Numbered from the stretch's first letter, positions 24,101 to 32,774 are shown. The stretch is DNA of 64,000 bases from Myxococcus dinghuensis (GCF_024198235.1 NZ_JAKCFB010000009.1:1-64000); one strand, 5' to 3'. A program made the numbers and translations. Notes: generated by a model not told the origin, from the sequence alone.

Positions 24101-26164
24101 GTGCCCGCCCGCATCAACGCCATCGAAGCCCTGTCCGAGCTGCTCCAGGACGAGCAGGAGCGCGTGACGCGCCTGTGGGCCAAGCGTCTGCGCGCGGAAG
24201 TCTACGAGGTGGAGATTCCGGGACGGGACTTGCGCGAGCCCCTGCGCCGGATGGTGTCGGAGCTGGCCCGGCTGCTCAAGGACCGGGGCGAGGACGCGGT
24301 GCGCCTGTGGCCGGAGGTGGTGCGCTCGCACGGCGCGGACCGCTACACCCAGAACTTCGAGCCCGAGGACCTCACGCGCGAGTTCAAGTCGCTGGAGGAG
24401 GTGCTGCTGCACGTCTACGCGCGGCACCACGACGGGCTCATCGAGCCGGAGGTGGCGGGGCTCATCGCGGAGCTGGTGTGGGAGGCGGACGCGTCCGCGC
24501 AGGCCGCCTACGCGCGCATCCTGAAGACGGAGGAGGTGCGCTTCCGCGAGGCGGCGGTGATGGAGTCGGTGCTCAACCAGGTGGACGTGGGCATCCTCCT
24601 CGCGGAGCTGGACGGCACGGTGTCCTTCGCCACGCCGCCGGTGAGCCGGTTGATGGGCGTGCCCATGCGCGCGGTGGTGGGCGGGCGCGCGACGAACACG
24701 CTGGCGCCGGTGCTCACGCAGGTCAACGCGCGGCACCTGACGGGCGAGCCCTTCAAGGTCGGCGACATGCCCTTCGTGCGCGCCCTGCGGGAGAAGGGCC
24801 CGGTGCGCGGGGTGATGATGATCATCGAGCGGCCCACCGGGGACAAGGCCACGCTCGAGATGAGCGCCACGCCCGTCTGGGAGGAGGAGGGCGAGCTGGC
24901 GGGCGCCATCCAGACCTTCACCGACCGCACCGAGTCCGCCAACAAGACCAAGGCCCTGGAGAGCGCCTACGGCGAGCTGCGCCGGCTCCAGGGGCGCCTG
25001 CTCCAGCGCACCCGCCAGCAGGCGCTGGGGCAGCTGGCCGGCGGCGCGGCGCACGCGCTCAACAACTTCCTCAACGTGCTGCGCCTGCGCATCACCCTCT
25101 TGCAGCGCGAGTACAAGCCCGAGCACCTGGAGGCGCTGGACCGCACGGTGCAACAGATTGGCGAGCTGGTGTCGCGGCTGCAGGAGTTCAACGTGCAGCG
25201 CACGGAGGAGCGGCCCTCCGACGTGCAGGTGGACCAGACGGTGCGCGAGGCGCTGGAGCTGGCGCGCGGCGAGCTGGAGCAGCGCGAGCACCCCGTGTAC
25301 GTGGACCTGGAGCTGGGTGACCCCGGCGCGGTGCGCGCCGACGCGGCCTTCTTCCGCGAGCTGGTGGTGAACCTGCTGCTCGCCGCGCGAGACCGGATGG
25401 AGGGCGGCGGGCGCCTCAAGGTGACGACGCGCTCGGAGAACCCGGCGTGGCTGACGTTGCGCATCCAGGACGAGGGGCCGCCGTACCCGGTGGAGGAGCT
25501 GACGCACCTGTTCGACCCGCTGCGCCGCGACCCGGGCGCGCCGCAACTGTCGCTCTACCTGGCCGTCGCGCGCGCGCAGGTGCAGCGTTGGGGAGGAGAG
25601 CTGACGGCGGAGAACGCCCCGGACGGGCCCGGCTCGGCCTTCGTGGTGAAGCTGCCGCGCGTGCGCGCCCAGACGCCGGCGCCGCCGCCCCGGCCCTCGG
25701 AGGCCGTCACCCGCCCGGCGGCGCCCCGGCGCTTCCAGCAGACGCGCCGCGTGCTCGTGGTGGACGACGACCTGGACAACGCGCGGATGATGGCCGAGGT
25801 GCTGGGCGAGGAGGGCTACGAGGTGCAGGTGGCCCACGACCCCCACGTCGCGCTGGACATGTGGCGGCGGCGGCGCTTCGACGCGGCGCTCCTGGACGCG
25901 GTGATGCCGGAGATGAGCGGCTGGGAGCTGGCGCGCGAGCTGCGCGCGAAGTCGCCCCAGGCGCTGCTCGCCATCGTCACCGGCATGGACGTGCGCGGGC
26001 AGAACCGCGCCAACCTCGCGCTCGTGGACGCGGTGTTCCGCAAGCCCATCGACGTGGGCGCGCTGGACGACTTCCTCGCCCAGTCGGAGGGGGGCACGGG
26101 CGAGGGCGCCTTGCCTCCTCCCCCCGCCTCCACGCCGGACGAGCCGGACAGCCGCCAGCACTGA
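24101..26164 (+). CDS. Hybrid histidine kinase with degenerate ATPase domain
   Basis: 687 aa from a GTG at 24101. Order of parts: an RsbRD-type N-terminal sensor (residues 1-145, LLQDEQERVTRLWAKRL), a PAS domain (about 155-290), a HisKA helix with GQLAGGAAHALNNFLNVL (His near 318), an HATPase-like domain (about 410-520) and a C-terminal receiver (about 545-665). The ATPase motifs are eroded: the N box reads VVNLLLAARDRM (second Asn is Ala), G1 reads DEGPPYP (no GxG), and the GxGLGL loop is GAPQLSL. The Glu after the phospho-His is also lost (HAL for HE-x). The receiver is intact: VVDDD, phospho-Asp in ALLDAVMP, Thr in VTGM, Lys in FRKP. It therefore looks like a pseudokinase that could act as a receiver scaffold. 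Confidence 0.85.
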   Translation: MPARINAIEALSELLQDEQERVTRLWAKRLRAEVYEVEIPGRDLREPLRRMVSELARLLKDRGEDAVRLWPEVVRSHGADRYTQNFEPEDLTREFKSLEEVLLHVYARHHDGLIEPEVAGLIAELVWEADASAQAAYARILKTEEVRFREAAVMESVLNQVDVGILLAELDGTVSFATPPVSRLMGVPMRAVVGGRATNTLAPVLTQVNARHLTGEPFKVGDMPFVRALREKGPVRGVMMIIERPTGDKATLEMSATPVWEEEGELAGAIQTFTDRTESANKTKALESAYGELRRLQGRLLQRTRQQALGQLAGGAAHALNNFLNVLRLRITLLQREYKPEHLEALDRTVQQIGELVSRLQEFNVQRTEERPSDVQVDQTVREALELARGELEQREHPVYVDLELGDPGAVRADAAFFRELVVNLLLAARDRMEGGGRLKVTTRSENPAWLTLRIQDEGPPYPVEELTHLFDPLRRDPGAPQLSLYLAVARAQVQRWGGELTAENAPDGPGSAFVVKLPRVRAQTPAPPPRPSEAVTRPAAPRRFQQTRRVLVVDDDLDNARMMAEVLGEEGYEVQVAHDPHVALDMWRRRRFDAALLDAVMPEMSGWELARELRAKSPQALLAIVTGMDVRGQNRANLALVDAVFRKPIDVGALDDFLAQSEGGTGEGALPPPPASTPDEPDSRQH

Positions 26165-26260
26165 GCGCGCGCCACGGGGCCCCGGACGGGCACCGCGTCG
26201 AGCGGCGGGGCCCTCTCGCCGTGGGGCATGGCGGAGGGGATTGCGGCTAGAGTCGCGCGC

Positions 26261-27538
26261 GTGAGTGCCTTCCTGGAGCTGGAGCGGGTCCGCCGCAAGG
26301 TGGAGGCGGGTGAGGTGTTGAGCGAGGCGGAGCTGGAGCTCTTGCGCGCGCGCGCCCGGGACTCGGAGGGGCCGACGCTGCGGCTGGCGGTGGCGCACGC
26401 CTTGAGCAACGCGGGCGCGGACCGCGAGGCGCTGCCGCTGCTGGAGACGCTGCGGCGCGAGTTCCCCCAGGACCTGCCGGTGGTGCTGGGGCTCGCGCGC
26501 GTGCTGCTCGGCCTGGAGCGCCACGCGGAGGCGGAGGCGCTCCTGCACGAGGCGCGGAGCCGCTCGCCGGGAGACCCGGAGGTGCTCAAGGTGCTGGCCG
26601 TGCTGGCGCTGCGTCGGGGTGAAGTGGCGCGGGTGCGCGGGTACGTGGAGGACGCGCTGGCCAGGGACCCCTTCGACGCGGAGGCGCGGCTGCTGAAGGA
26701 GGAGCTGGACGCGGCGGAGCTGTCCTCGCTCCCCACCGTGGGCGAGCAGGTGTCTCGCCCGGAATTCACCGCCGCGCTGACGGGCGCGCTGGGCCGCGCG
26801 CGCGTGACGTTCCGCCGGCAGGGCAAGGACCTGTTGGTGAAGCTGGCCACGGGGGGCGTGGGCCGCGTGGACGTCGGCTCGCTGTACGCGGCCTTTGTCG
26901 AGGCGCCCGGGACGCAGGGGCTCCAGGCCCACGTGGAGGCCCTGGCCGCGCGGCTGGGCGGGCTGTCCTCGGGGCTGGAGGGGCAGGACGCCGCGTTGGA
27001 GTCGCGGCTGCGTCCGGTGCTGCGTCCGTCCGACTTCGGCGAGCGGGCCGTGGGGGCCGTGCACCGCGAGGGGCCCGCGGGGCTGGAGGTCTTCTACGTC
27101 CTGGAGGACGCGGAGTTCGTGCGCTACCTGCCGGACTCCGCGCTGCGCCCGGCCGGCCTGACGCTGGAGGCGGTGGACGCGGCGGCGTGGCGCAACCTGG
27201 AGGCGAGCCCCGCGCCGGTGCGGCCCGTCGTGGTCGACCAGGGGGACATCCGGTTGGCGGAGACGCGGTCCAGCGTGTGGGCCGTGGTGGGCGGTGACGG
27301 CCATGACGGCGCGCGCCTGCTCACCGCGGCGCAGCGGGGGGTGCTGGTGGAGGAGGTCGGGGAGGGCGACTGGTGCGTGTCGCTGGTGCGCCGGGAGCTG
27401 GCGCTCGTCGTCCTGGCGTCGGACGCGGAGGCCCGCGGCGTGCTGGCCCGGCTGGCGCCGACCGCGGAGGGAATCCCGGGCGTCTTCCGCCTCTCGTCCC
27501 AGGGGCTCGTCCGGGAGCCGGAGTCGCCCCGGCGCTGA
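26261..27538 (+). CDS. TPR-containing protein
   Basis: About 425 aa. The N-terminal 160 residues form tetratricopeptide-like helices (ALPLLETLRREFPQDLPVVLGLARVLLGL, AEALLHEARSRSPGDPEVLKVLAVLALRRG). The C-terminal 250 residues are an alpha/beta region (FTAALTGALGRARVTFRRQGKDLLVKLA, VFYVLEDAEFVRYLP) that resembles YtpQ/DUF1444-like proteins, a weak impression. It is soluble with no signal peptide. GTG at 26261 (VSAFLELERVRRKV) is preferred; an ATG at 26228 lies in poorly conserved sequence with no ribosome site. It follows the hybrid kinase on the same strand with about 96 nt between. Function unknown. Confidence 0.78.
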   Translation: MSAFLELERVRRKVEAGEVLSEAELELLRARARDSEGPTLRLAVAHALSNAGADREALPLLETLRREFPQDLPVVLGLARVLLGLERHAEAEALLHEARSRSPGDPEVLKVLAVLALRRGEVARVRGYVEDALARDPFDAEARLLKEELDAAELSSLPTVGEQVSRPEFTAALTGALGRARVTFRRQGKDLLVKLATGGVGRVDVGSLYAAFVEAPGTQGLQAHVEALAARLGGLSSGLEGQDAALESRLRPVLRPSDFGERAVGAVHREGPAGLEVFYVLEDAEFVRYLPDSALRPAGLTLEAVDAAAWRNLEASPAPVRPVVVDQGDIRLAETRSSVWAVVGGDGHDGARLLTAAQRGVLVEEVGEGDWCVSLVRRELALVVLASDAEARGVLARLAPTAEGIPGVFRLSSQGLVREPESPRR

Positions 27539-27617
27539 CGCCGACCGGGGAATGAATCGGGGCGACGGCGCCGAGCCGTCCCAGGGCGAGCGCGGCCGTG
27601 GCGTGGCCGAGGTGTCG

Positions 27618-28235
27618 TCAGCCCGCCGTCGCGGTGGCGGGCAGCGCGTCCACGAACACGACCTCGCGGTAGCCCAGCGTGAGCAGCAGGCCCCGCAGGG
27701 CCCGCTCGGCGGAGTCGCGGGCGCGCTGGCGCAGGCGCGCGTCGGCGTTCACGTCGTGCTCGAAGGCGAGGCGCGCCTTCTCCAGGAGCTGCGCCGTCTG
27801 CGCGCTGTCCAGGTTGGAGTCGATGACCTCCGTCTCGCCCGGGCGCAGCACCACCTGCACGCTCAGGGGGGGCAGCACCACGTGGACCTTCGTTCCGGCG
27901 ACGTGGAGGTTCTGGGGGCCGAAGCGCTGGAGGTCGAAGCCGAGCTGCGCGTCCGCGAAGACGATGGCGCGGCCGTGCGGGTCCTGGAGGGTGTAGCGGG
28001 CCCAGTTCACCACGTCCTTCCACAGCGCGTCGGTGGGCTGGGGCTCCGGGGTGAAGGTCACCTTCTTGTAGAGGGCCACCTCCAGCGTCTCCAGCCGCGC
28101 CACCTCGCGCATCTGCTGCACCACGGCCGCGGTGTCCGGGATGGCGGGCTTCGCGGGGCGCAAGAGCAGGCCCGCGACCACGGCGCCCACCAGGGCGCCC
28201 GACAGGACGGTGAGGACTCGCGACAGGTGCGCCAT
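27618..28235 (-). CDS. DUF4230 family protein, membrane-anchored
   Basis: 205 aa. An N-terminal membrane anchor (VLTVLSGALVGAVVAGLLL) is followed by a region with the DUF4230 order: VVQQMREVARLETLEVALYKKVTF, then GRAIVFADAQLGFDLQRF, VHVVLPPLSVQVVLRPGETEVIDSNLD and QRARDSAERALRGLLLTLGYREV. The domain faces the periplasm; its function is not known. The ATG at 28235 is used. Divergent from the oxygenase gene that follows. Confidence 0.8.
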   Translation of the reverse strand: MAHLSRVLTVLSGALVGAVVAGLLLRPAKPAIPDTAAVVQQMREVARLETLEVALYKKVTFTPEPQPTDALWKDVVNWARYTLQDPHGRAIVFADAQLGFDLQRFGPQNLHVAGTKVHVVLPPLSVQVVLRPGETEVIDSNLDSAQTAQLLEKARLAFEHDVNADARLRQRARDSAERALRGLLLTLGYREVVFVDALPATATAG

Positions 28236-28324
28236 GCCACGCAGTGTACCCCCTTCTCTCCACGGGGCGTCTTGAGGCACGGTGCGTGTGGGTGTGGGCG
28301 CCGCGCCGTCTGGAGGGCCGCCGA

Positions 28325-28927
28325 GTGGAGCTGACGGACGTGGAGGTGGAGGCGCTGGGGACGCGGGGGTACTTCACCCGCACGTCGTTCCTGGGCGAGG
28401 CGCGGGCGCTCGCGGCCCGCGCGGACGCGCTGGCGCGGGTGGAGGTCGGGAGCCTGCAGCCCGCGGGCATTCGCCGGGGCGCGGACCGGACGCAGGACAC
28501 GCGCGTGCGCGGAGACCTCATCGGCTGGGTGCAGCCCGAGGCCGGCACGCCCCTGGGCGCGCTGCGCGAGCGCTTCGAGGCGCTGGGCCAGGCGCTGTCC
28601 CGGGGCGCGTACCTGGGGCTGGGCCGCTTCGACCTCCAGCTCGCCTGCTACCCGGGGGGCGGGGCTCACTACGCGCGGCACCTGGACGCCTTCCCCGGTC
28701 AATCCAACCGCCGCGCCACGGCCATCTGGTACGCCAACGCGGGCTGGGTGCCGGAGCACGGCGGCGTGCTGCGGCTGCACCCGGAGGGCGAGGCCCCCGT
28801 GGATGTGGCGCCCGGGCTCGACACGCTGGTCGTCTTCCTCAGCGAGCGCATCGAGCACGAGGTGCTGCCCGCCTTCCACCCGCGGCTGGCCCTCACCGCC
28901 TGGTTCTACGGGCGCGACGCGGGCTGA
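28325..28927 (+). CDS. 2-oxoglutarate/Fe(II) oxygenase, prolyl-4-hydroxylase-like
   Basis: About 200 aa. It has the double-stranded beta-helix with H-x-D in HYARHLDAFPG, the distal His in SERIEHEVLPAFHPRLALTAWFYG, and the Arg of that block for the 2-oxoglutarate carboxylate. GLGRFDLQLACYPGGG precedes the H-x-D as in P4H/EGLN-like bacterial enzymes that hydroxylate proteins. The GTG at 28325 has GGAGG about 9 nt upstream and is preferred; in-frame GTGs at 28244 and 28286 are alternatives. It ends 4 bp before the convergent XRE-cupin gene. Confidence 0.87.
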   Translation: MELTDVEVEALGTRGYFTRTSFLGEARALAARADALARVEVGSLQPAGIRRGADRTQDTRVRGDLIGWVQPEAGTPLGALRERFEALGQALSRGAYLGLGRFDLQLACYPGGGAHYARHLDAFPGQSNRRATAIWYANAGWVPEHGGVLRLHPEGEAPVDVAPGLDTLVVFLSERIEHEVLPAFHPRLALTAWFYGRDAG

Positions 28928-28931
28928 GGCG

Positions 28932-29489
28932 CTACAGCGGCGGCGCGAGCAGGACGACCGAGTAGCCCACCGCGGTGCGCGTCCCCAGGTTCTCGTACGA
29001 GTGCTTCTGGTCGCCCCGGAACACGACGACGTCGCCGGGCTTGAGGACGAAGCGCTCGCCGCTGGCGACCAGGAGCAGCTCCCCGGACTCGCACGCCAGG
29101 TACTCCCGGGTGCCGGGAGTGTGGGGCACGCCGGTGATGCGCACCCCGGGCGGCAGCTCCACGCGGTCGAACTCCATGCCGGGCAGCGGGTCCGGCAGCA
29201 GCTTGCGCAGCTGCCCCGCGCCCCGCATGCGCGTCGTCAGGCTGTCGCGCGGGTAGTGGCGCGCGCTGGCGCGGGGCCGGGCCACCAGCTCCTCGAGCGA
29301 CACCTGGAGCGCCCCGGCGACCCGGTGCAGCACGGCCAGGGTGGGGTTCGCCGTGCCCGACTCCAGGTTGGCCCACGTCGCGCGGGGGACGCCGGCCAGC
29401 TTCGAGAGCTGCGCCTGGGTGGCGCCCCGCGTCTCGCGCAGCGTGCGGATGTTGCGGGCGAGCCTCCCCGCCAGGTCCTCTTCGTTCAT
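28932..29489 (-). CDS. XRE-family regulator with C-terminal cupin
   Basis: 185 aa. N-terminal helix-turn-helix (NIRTLRETRGATQAQLSKLAGV, then RATWANLESGTANPTLAVLHRVAGAL) and a C-terminal cupin sensor (about residues 105-180: VELPPGVRITGVPHTPGTREYLACESGELLL, FVLKPGDVVVFRGDQKHSYENLG). Such HTH-cupin proteins usually regulate a neighbouring metabolic gene in response to a small ligand. The likely target is the divergent SDR/QueA-like operon; an inverted repeat lies directly upstream of its own start. The ATG at 29489 is clear. Confidence 0.9.
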   Translation of the reverse strand: MNEEDLAGRLARNIRTLRETRGATQAQLSKLAGVPRATWANLESGTANPTLAVLHRVAGALQVSLEELVARPRASARHYPRDSLTTRMRGAGQLRKLLPDPLPGMEFDRVELPPGVRITGVPHTPGTREYLACESGELLLVASGERFVLKPGDVVVFRGDQKHSYENLGTRTAVGYSVVLLAPPL

Positions 29490-29493
29490 GGAA

Positions 29494-29506
29494 TGGCAAT
29501 CTGCCA
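29494..29506. promoter_or_regulatory. Candidate operator, inverted repeat TGGCA-N3-TGCCA
   Basis: TGGCA-ATC-TGCCA lies 4 bp upstream of the XRE-cupin start, with further half-sites (GGCAAT, ATGCCAAT) in the following 25 bp of the divergent intergenic region. A short symmetric site at this place fits autoregulation by the XRE protein. Inference from position and symmetry only. Confidence 0.4.
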
Positions 29507-29573
29507 AGGCAATGGCCGCGATGCCAATCCCTCGTCGCGCCCTCCGTACTTGTGTCCCGAGGAGGAGACACAC

Positions 29574-30305
29574 ATGGACTTGGTTGGAAGAGCCGTCCTG
29601 GTGACGGGGGCGAGCCGGGGCCTGGGCCTCGCGCTGATGGCGGACTTCGCCCGGGCCGGCGCGCGGGTGGTCGGCGTGGCCCGCCACGCTCGGGAGATGG
29701 AGGCCGCCGTCGAACCGCTGCGCGCCGAGGGGCTGTCCGTCCACGCGTTGGCCTACGACGTCGGCGACAAGGAGGACGTCTACCCGCTGGTGGGCGCGGC
29801 CACGTCGCTGGTGGGGCCGCTGGACGTCCTCGTCCACAACGCCAGCACGTTGGGGCCCACGCCGTTGCCGCTCCTGCTGGACCTGGCGTGCGAGGAGCTG
29901 CAGCGCGCGTTGGAGGTGAACCTGGTGGGGCCGTTCCGGCTCTCCAAGGCCGTCGTCGGCAACATGGTGGTGCGGGGGCAGGGCGGGCTGGTGCTGCACC
30001 TCACCTCGGACGCGGCGGTGTCCGCCTATCCGCGCTGGGGGGCCTACAGCCTGGGGAAGGGCGCGCTGGACCACCTGGCGCGCCTGTGGGCGGCGGAGCT
30101 GGAGGGCACGGGCGTGCGCTTCCTCTCCGTGGACCCGGGGGAGATGGACACGCGCATGTACCGGGACGCGGTGCCCGAGGCCGACTTCGCCGCGCTGGCC
30201 CGACCGGAGGCGGTGGCGGCCCGCATCCTCCGGTGGTTGGAAGGTGGCGCGGACGCGCTGCCCTCCGGCGCGCGCGTGGAAGCCGCGAAGCTGGAGGCCG
30301 CATGA
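29574..30305 (+). CDS. SDR family oxidoreductase
   Basis: 243 aa classical SDR. Cofactor motif VLVTGASRGLGLALM (TGxxxGxG), VLVHNAST (NAG-like strand), the catalytic Ser in LHLTSDAAVSAYPRWG and Y-x-x-x-K in YSLGKGAL, then VDPGEMDTRM. The substrate cannot be told. AGGAGG precedes the ATG. It is divergent from the XRE-cupin regulator and its stop overlaps the QueA-like start by 4 nt (ATGA), so these two are one operon. Confidence 0.92.
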   Translation: MDLVGRAVLVTGASRGLGLALMADFARAGARVVGVARHAREMEAAVEPLRAEGLSVHALAYDVGDKEDVYPLVGAATSLVGPLDVLVHNASTLGPTPLPLLLDLACEELQRALEVNLVGPFRLSKAVVGNMVVRGQGGLVLHLTSDAAVSAYPRWGAYSLGKGALDHLARLWAAELEGTGVRFLSVDPGEMDTRMYRDAVPEADFAALARPEAVAARILRWLEGGADALPSGARVEAAKLEAA

Positions 30306-31339
30306 AGCCGGCGACCTGGCCCGCGGACCACCCGGAGGAGGGACGCCTGCTGCACGTGGAGCCCCGCGCCCGCCGCTACACCGACTCGCGCGTGGCGGAC
30401 CTCCCGGCCCTCCTGCGCGCGGGAGACCTGCTCGTCCTCAACGACGCGGCCACGCTGCCCGCCTCGCTGCCCGGGCGCACGGAGACGGGGGAGCGCGTCG
30501 AGCTGCGGCTCGTCTCGCGGGAGGCGGACGACACCTGGACGGCGGTCCTCTTCGGCGTGGGGGATTGGCGCAAGCGCACGGAGGACCGGCCGCCGCCGCC
30601 CGCGCTGCCGGTGGGTGCGGGGCTCATGGTTGCGGGGCTGAGGGCGCGGGTGGTGGAGGTGCTGGCGCCGTCGCCGCGCCTCGTGCGCGTCGCGTTCTCC
30701 GAGTCGGGCGCCGCGCTCTGGTCCTCGCTCTACCAGGGCGGCCGGCCGGTGCAGTACGCGCACCTGGGGGCGCCGTTGTCGCTGTGGCACGTGCAGACGG
30801 GCTATGGCGCGAGGCCCTGGGCGGTGGAGCCTCCCTCCGCGGGGCTCCCCCTCACCTGGAACCTGCTGCTCACCCTGCGGCGCCAGGGCGTGCGGTTGGC
30901 CTCGCTCACGCACGCCGCGGGGCTGTCCTCGACGGGGGATGCGGACCTCGACGCGGCGCTGCCCCGGCCGGAGCGTTCGGACATCCCGGCCGCCACGGTG
31001 GAGCGGGTGAACGCCACGCGCGCGGTGGGCGGCCGGGTGGTGGCCGTGGGCACCACGGTGGTGCGCGCGCTGGAGGGCCGCGCGGAGATGAGCGGGGGCC
31101 GGTTGGTGGCGGGGGAGGCGGTGACGGACCTGCTCCTGGGGCCGGGCTTCGTCCCCCGCGTCGTCCACGGCCTGCTGACGGGCATGCACGAGCCCGGCAG
31201 CAGCCACTTCGCGCTGCTCCAGGCCTTCGCGCCGGCGTCGCTGCTGAAGGAGGCGGCCGCGCACGCGGAGGCGCGCGGCTACCTGGGGCACGAGTTCGGG
31301 GACTCGTGCCTCGTCCTGGACTCGGACTCGGACCCGTGA
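30302..31339 (+). CDS. QueA-like S-adenosylmethionine:tRNA ribosyltransferase-isomerase homologue
   Basis: 345 aa. It shows the QueA fold: DLLVLNDAATLPASLPGR near residue 45 (normally N-(D/N)-T-(R/K)-V-xPARL), PVQYAHLGAPLSLWHVQTGYGARPWAVEPPSAGLPLT (normally the E-x-YQTVYA...AAPTAGLHFT block), ATVERVNATRAVGGRVVAVGTTVVRALE and LLTGMHEPGSSHFALLQAF. Several core residues differ: YAHL for the usual YI, PPSAGLPLT for APTAGLHF, and the N-terminal ELIA-x-x-P motif is missing. It therefore looks like a divergent paralogue rather than the housekeeping QueA, which would make epoxyqueuosine on tRNA. Coupled to the SDR gene. queF lies 7 kb away but not in this operon. Confidence 0.82.
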   Translation: MKPATWPADHPEEGRLLHVEPRARRYTDSRVADLPALLRAGDLLVLNDAATLPASLPGRTETGERVELRLVSREADDTWTAVLFGVGDWRKRTEDRPPPPALPVGAGLMVAGLRARVVEVLAPSPRLVRVAFSESGAALWSSLYQGGRPVQYAHLGAPLSLWHVQTGYGARPWAVEPPSAGLPLTWNLLLTLRRQGVRLASLTHAAGLSSTGDADLDAALPRPERSDIPAATVERVNATRAVGGRVVAVGTTVVRALEGRAEMSGGRLVAGEAVTDLLLGPGFVPRVVHGLLTGMHEPGSSHFALLQAFAPASLLKEAAAHAEARGYLGHEFGDSCLVLDSDSDP

Positions 31340-31343
31340 GGGG

Positions 31344-32564
31344 TCACTGGAGCTGCGCCGGCTCCAGCTCCACCTTCACCCAGCCCGGCTTGCGCAGGTC
31401 GAACTGGCGGTAGGCGTCGATGGCGCTGCCCATGGGCTCCACGTGCGACAGGATGGCCGTGGGGTCCACCTCGCCGGTGCGCACCAGCTCCAGCAGCCTG
31501 GGGATGTACTTGCGGTGGTTGCAGTTGCCCATCTTCAGGGTGAGGTTCTTGTTCATCGCCAGGCCGATGGGGAACGTGCGCACCTGCTGCGGGTAGACGC
31601 CGATGATGGACAGCGTGCCCGCCTTGGCCAGCGCCTCCACCGCCCACGTCACCGCCTGGGCGGGCGCGTCCCCCGGCACCCAGTTGTCCCCCTGGGGATT
31701 CGTCTTGGGGGCGACCTCCTTCACCTCGCGCTTGAACTCCGCCTTGTCCTTCGCCGCCTGCTTCGCCGCCGGGCCCGAGTGCGCATGCATGGAGTCCACG
31801 CCCACCGCGTCGATGGCGCGGTCCACGCCGATGCCGTTCGTCAGGCGCAGCAGCGTCTCGACGGGGTCCTCCTCGTCGAAGTCGACGACCTCCGCGCCCT
31901 GGGAGCGCGCCAGCTCCAGCCGGTCCTCGTGGCAGTCGATGGCGAAGATGCGGCCGGCTCCGAGGAGCTTCGCGCCGACGATGGCGAACAGCCCCACGGG
32001 GCCGCAGCCGAACACCGCCACCGTGTCCCCGGGTTTTATCTCCGCCAGCTCCGCGCCGAAGTAGCCCGTGGGGAAGATGTCGGAGACGAGGATGGCCTGC
32101 TCGTCGGAGACGCCGTCCGGAATCCGCACCAGCCCCGCGTTCGCGAAGGGAACGCGCACCTTCTCCGCCTGCATGCCGTGGAAGGGGCCGGTGGCCTCCG
32201 GTCCGCCGAAGAAGGCCGTGCCCGCGCGCGGGCCGTTGGGGTTCGCCACGTCGCACTGCGCATGGTAACCGGCGCGGCAGTAGACGCAGTTGCCACAGGC
32301 GATGCTGGAGGGCACGACGACGCGGTCCCCGACGTTGAAGTTGCGCACGTCGTCGCCCAACGCCTCGATGTAGCCCACGCCCTCGTGCCCGAGGATGGTG
32401 CCCGGCTTCATCCCCGGCATCGTCCCGCGAATCATGTGCAGGTCCGTGCCGCAGATGGCGCTGGCCGACAGCTTGACGATGGCGTCCGTCGGCTGCTCGA
32501 TGCGCGGCTCCGCGACCTCCTCGAGCCGGATGTCCCCAATCCCATGGAATACGACCGCCTTCAT
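31344..32564 (-). CDS. Zinc-dependent alcohol dehydrogenase (formaldehyde-dehydrogenase-like)
   Basis: 406 aa MDR enzyme. Catalytic zinc ligands are in SAICGTDLHM and GTILGHEGVGYIE, plus the Asp/Cys block further on. The structural zinc Cys cluster is IACGNCVYCRAGYHAQC. The cofactor loop is VAVFGCGPVGLFAIVGA, with DCHEDRLELA ending in an acidic residue that favours NAD. The long middle insertion (GPAAKQAAKDKAEFKREVKE) fits the group of 'zinc-dependent' glutathione-independent formaldehyde-dehydrogenase-like proteins. It is divergent from the tetR gene across a 231-bp region with two operator repeats. The ATG at 32564 is used. Confidence 0.9.
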   Translation of the reverse strand: MKAVVFHGIGDIRLEEVAEPRIEQPTDAIVKLSASAICGTDLHMIRGTMPGMKPGTILGHEGVGYIEALGDDVRNFNVGDRVVVPSSIACGNCVYCRAGYHAQCDVANPNGPRAGTAFFGGPEATGPFHGMQAEKVRVPFANAGLVRIPDGVSDEQAILVSDIFPTGYFGAELAEIKPGDTVAVFGCGPVGLFAIVGAKLLGAGRIFAIDCHEDRLELARSQGAEVVDFDEEDPVETLLRLTNGIGVDRAIDAVGVDSMHAHSGPAAKQAAKDKAEFKREVKEVAPKTNPQGDNWVPGDAPAQAVTWAVEALAKAGTLSIIGVYPQQVRTFPIGLAMNKNLTLKMGNCNHRKYIPRLLELVRTGEVDPTAILSHVEPMGSAIDAYRQFDLRKPGWVKVELEPAQLQ

Positions 32565-32737
32565 CGCGCGCTCCCGCCCCGCCTCCGGGGCCGCTCGAGT
32601 TGCAAGGGCGAGGGGCCCGCCGCGGACGACAAGCCCCCTCGCCCGGAGCGTGGGCATCTCCCAGGGGGTGGGCAAAGCGCGGCGCCTCCCCTGCCGCTGG
32701 GCAGCCAGGACGCCGGGGCTCGCTCGGGAACAGCCTC

Positions 32738-32774
32738 TAGACGACCGGTCGAATTCGAATAGACGACCGGTCGA
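32738..32774. promoter_or_regulatory. Two direct TetR-type operators upstream of tetR
   Basis: TAGACGACCGGTCGA is perfectly repeated at 32738-32752 and 32760-32774, 22 bp apart (two helical turns). Each contains the 10-bp palindrome CGACCGGTCG. The sequence resembles the TAGAC-CGGTC class of sites bound by NemR-like TetR regulators. The last base is 21 bp before the tetR ATG, so autoregulation is likely, and control of the divergent dehydrogenase is possible. Confidence 0.8.

Noticed and set aside
22997-27304. 1435-codon minus-strand open frame spanning several genes
   Set aside because: Crosses the icd start, the DUF2270 gene, the hybrid kinase and the TPR gene; composition is that of an antisense frame, not a protein.
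28244-28324. Upstream GTG starts for the 2OG oxygenase
   Set aside because: The extension is not conserved-looking, would almost abut the divergent DUF4230 start, and the GTG at 28325 has a good GGAGG site.
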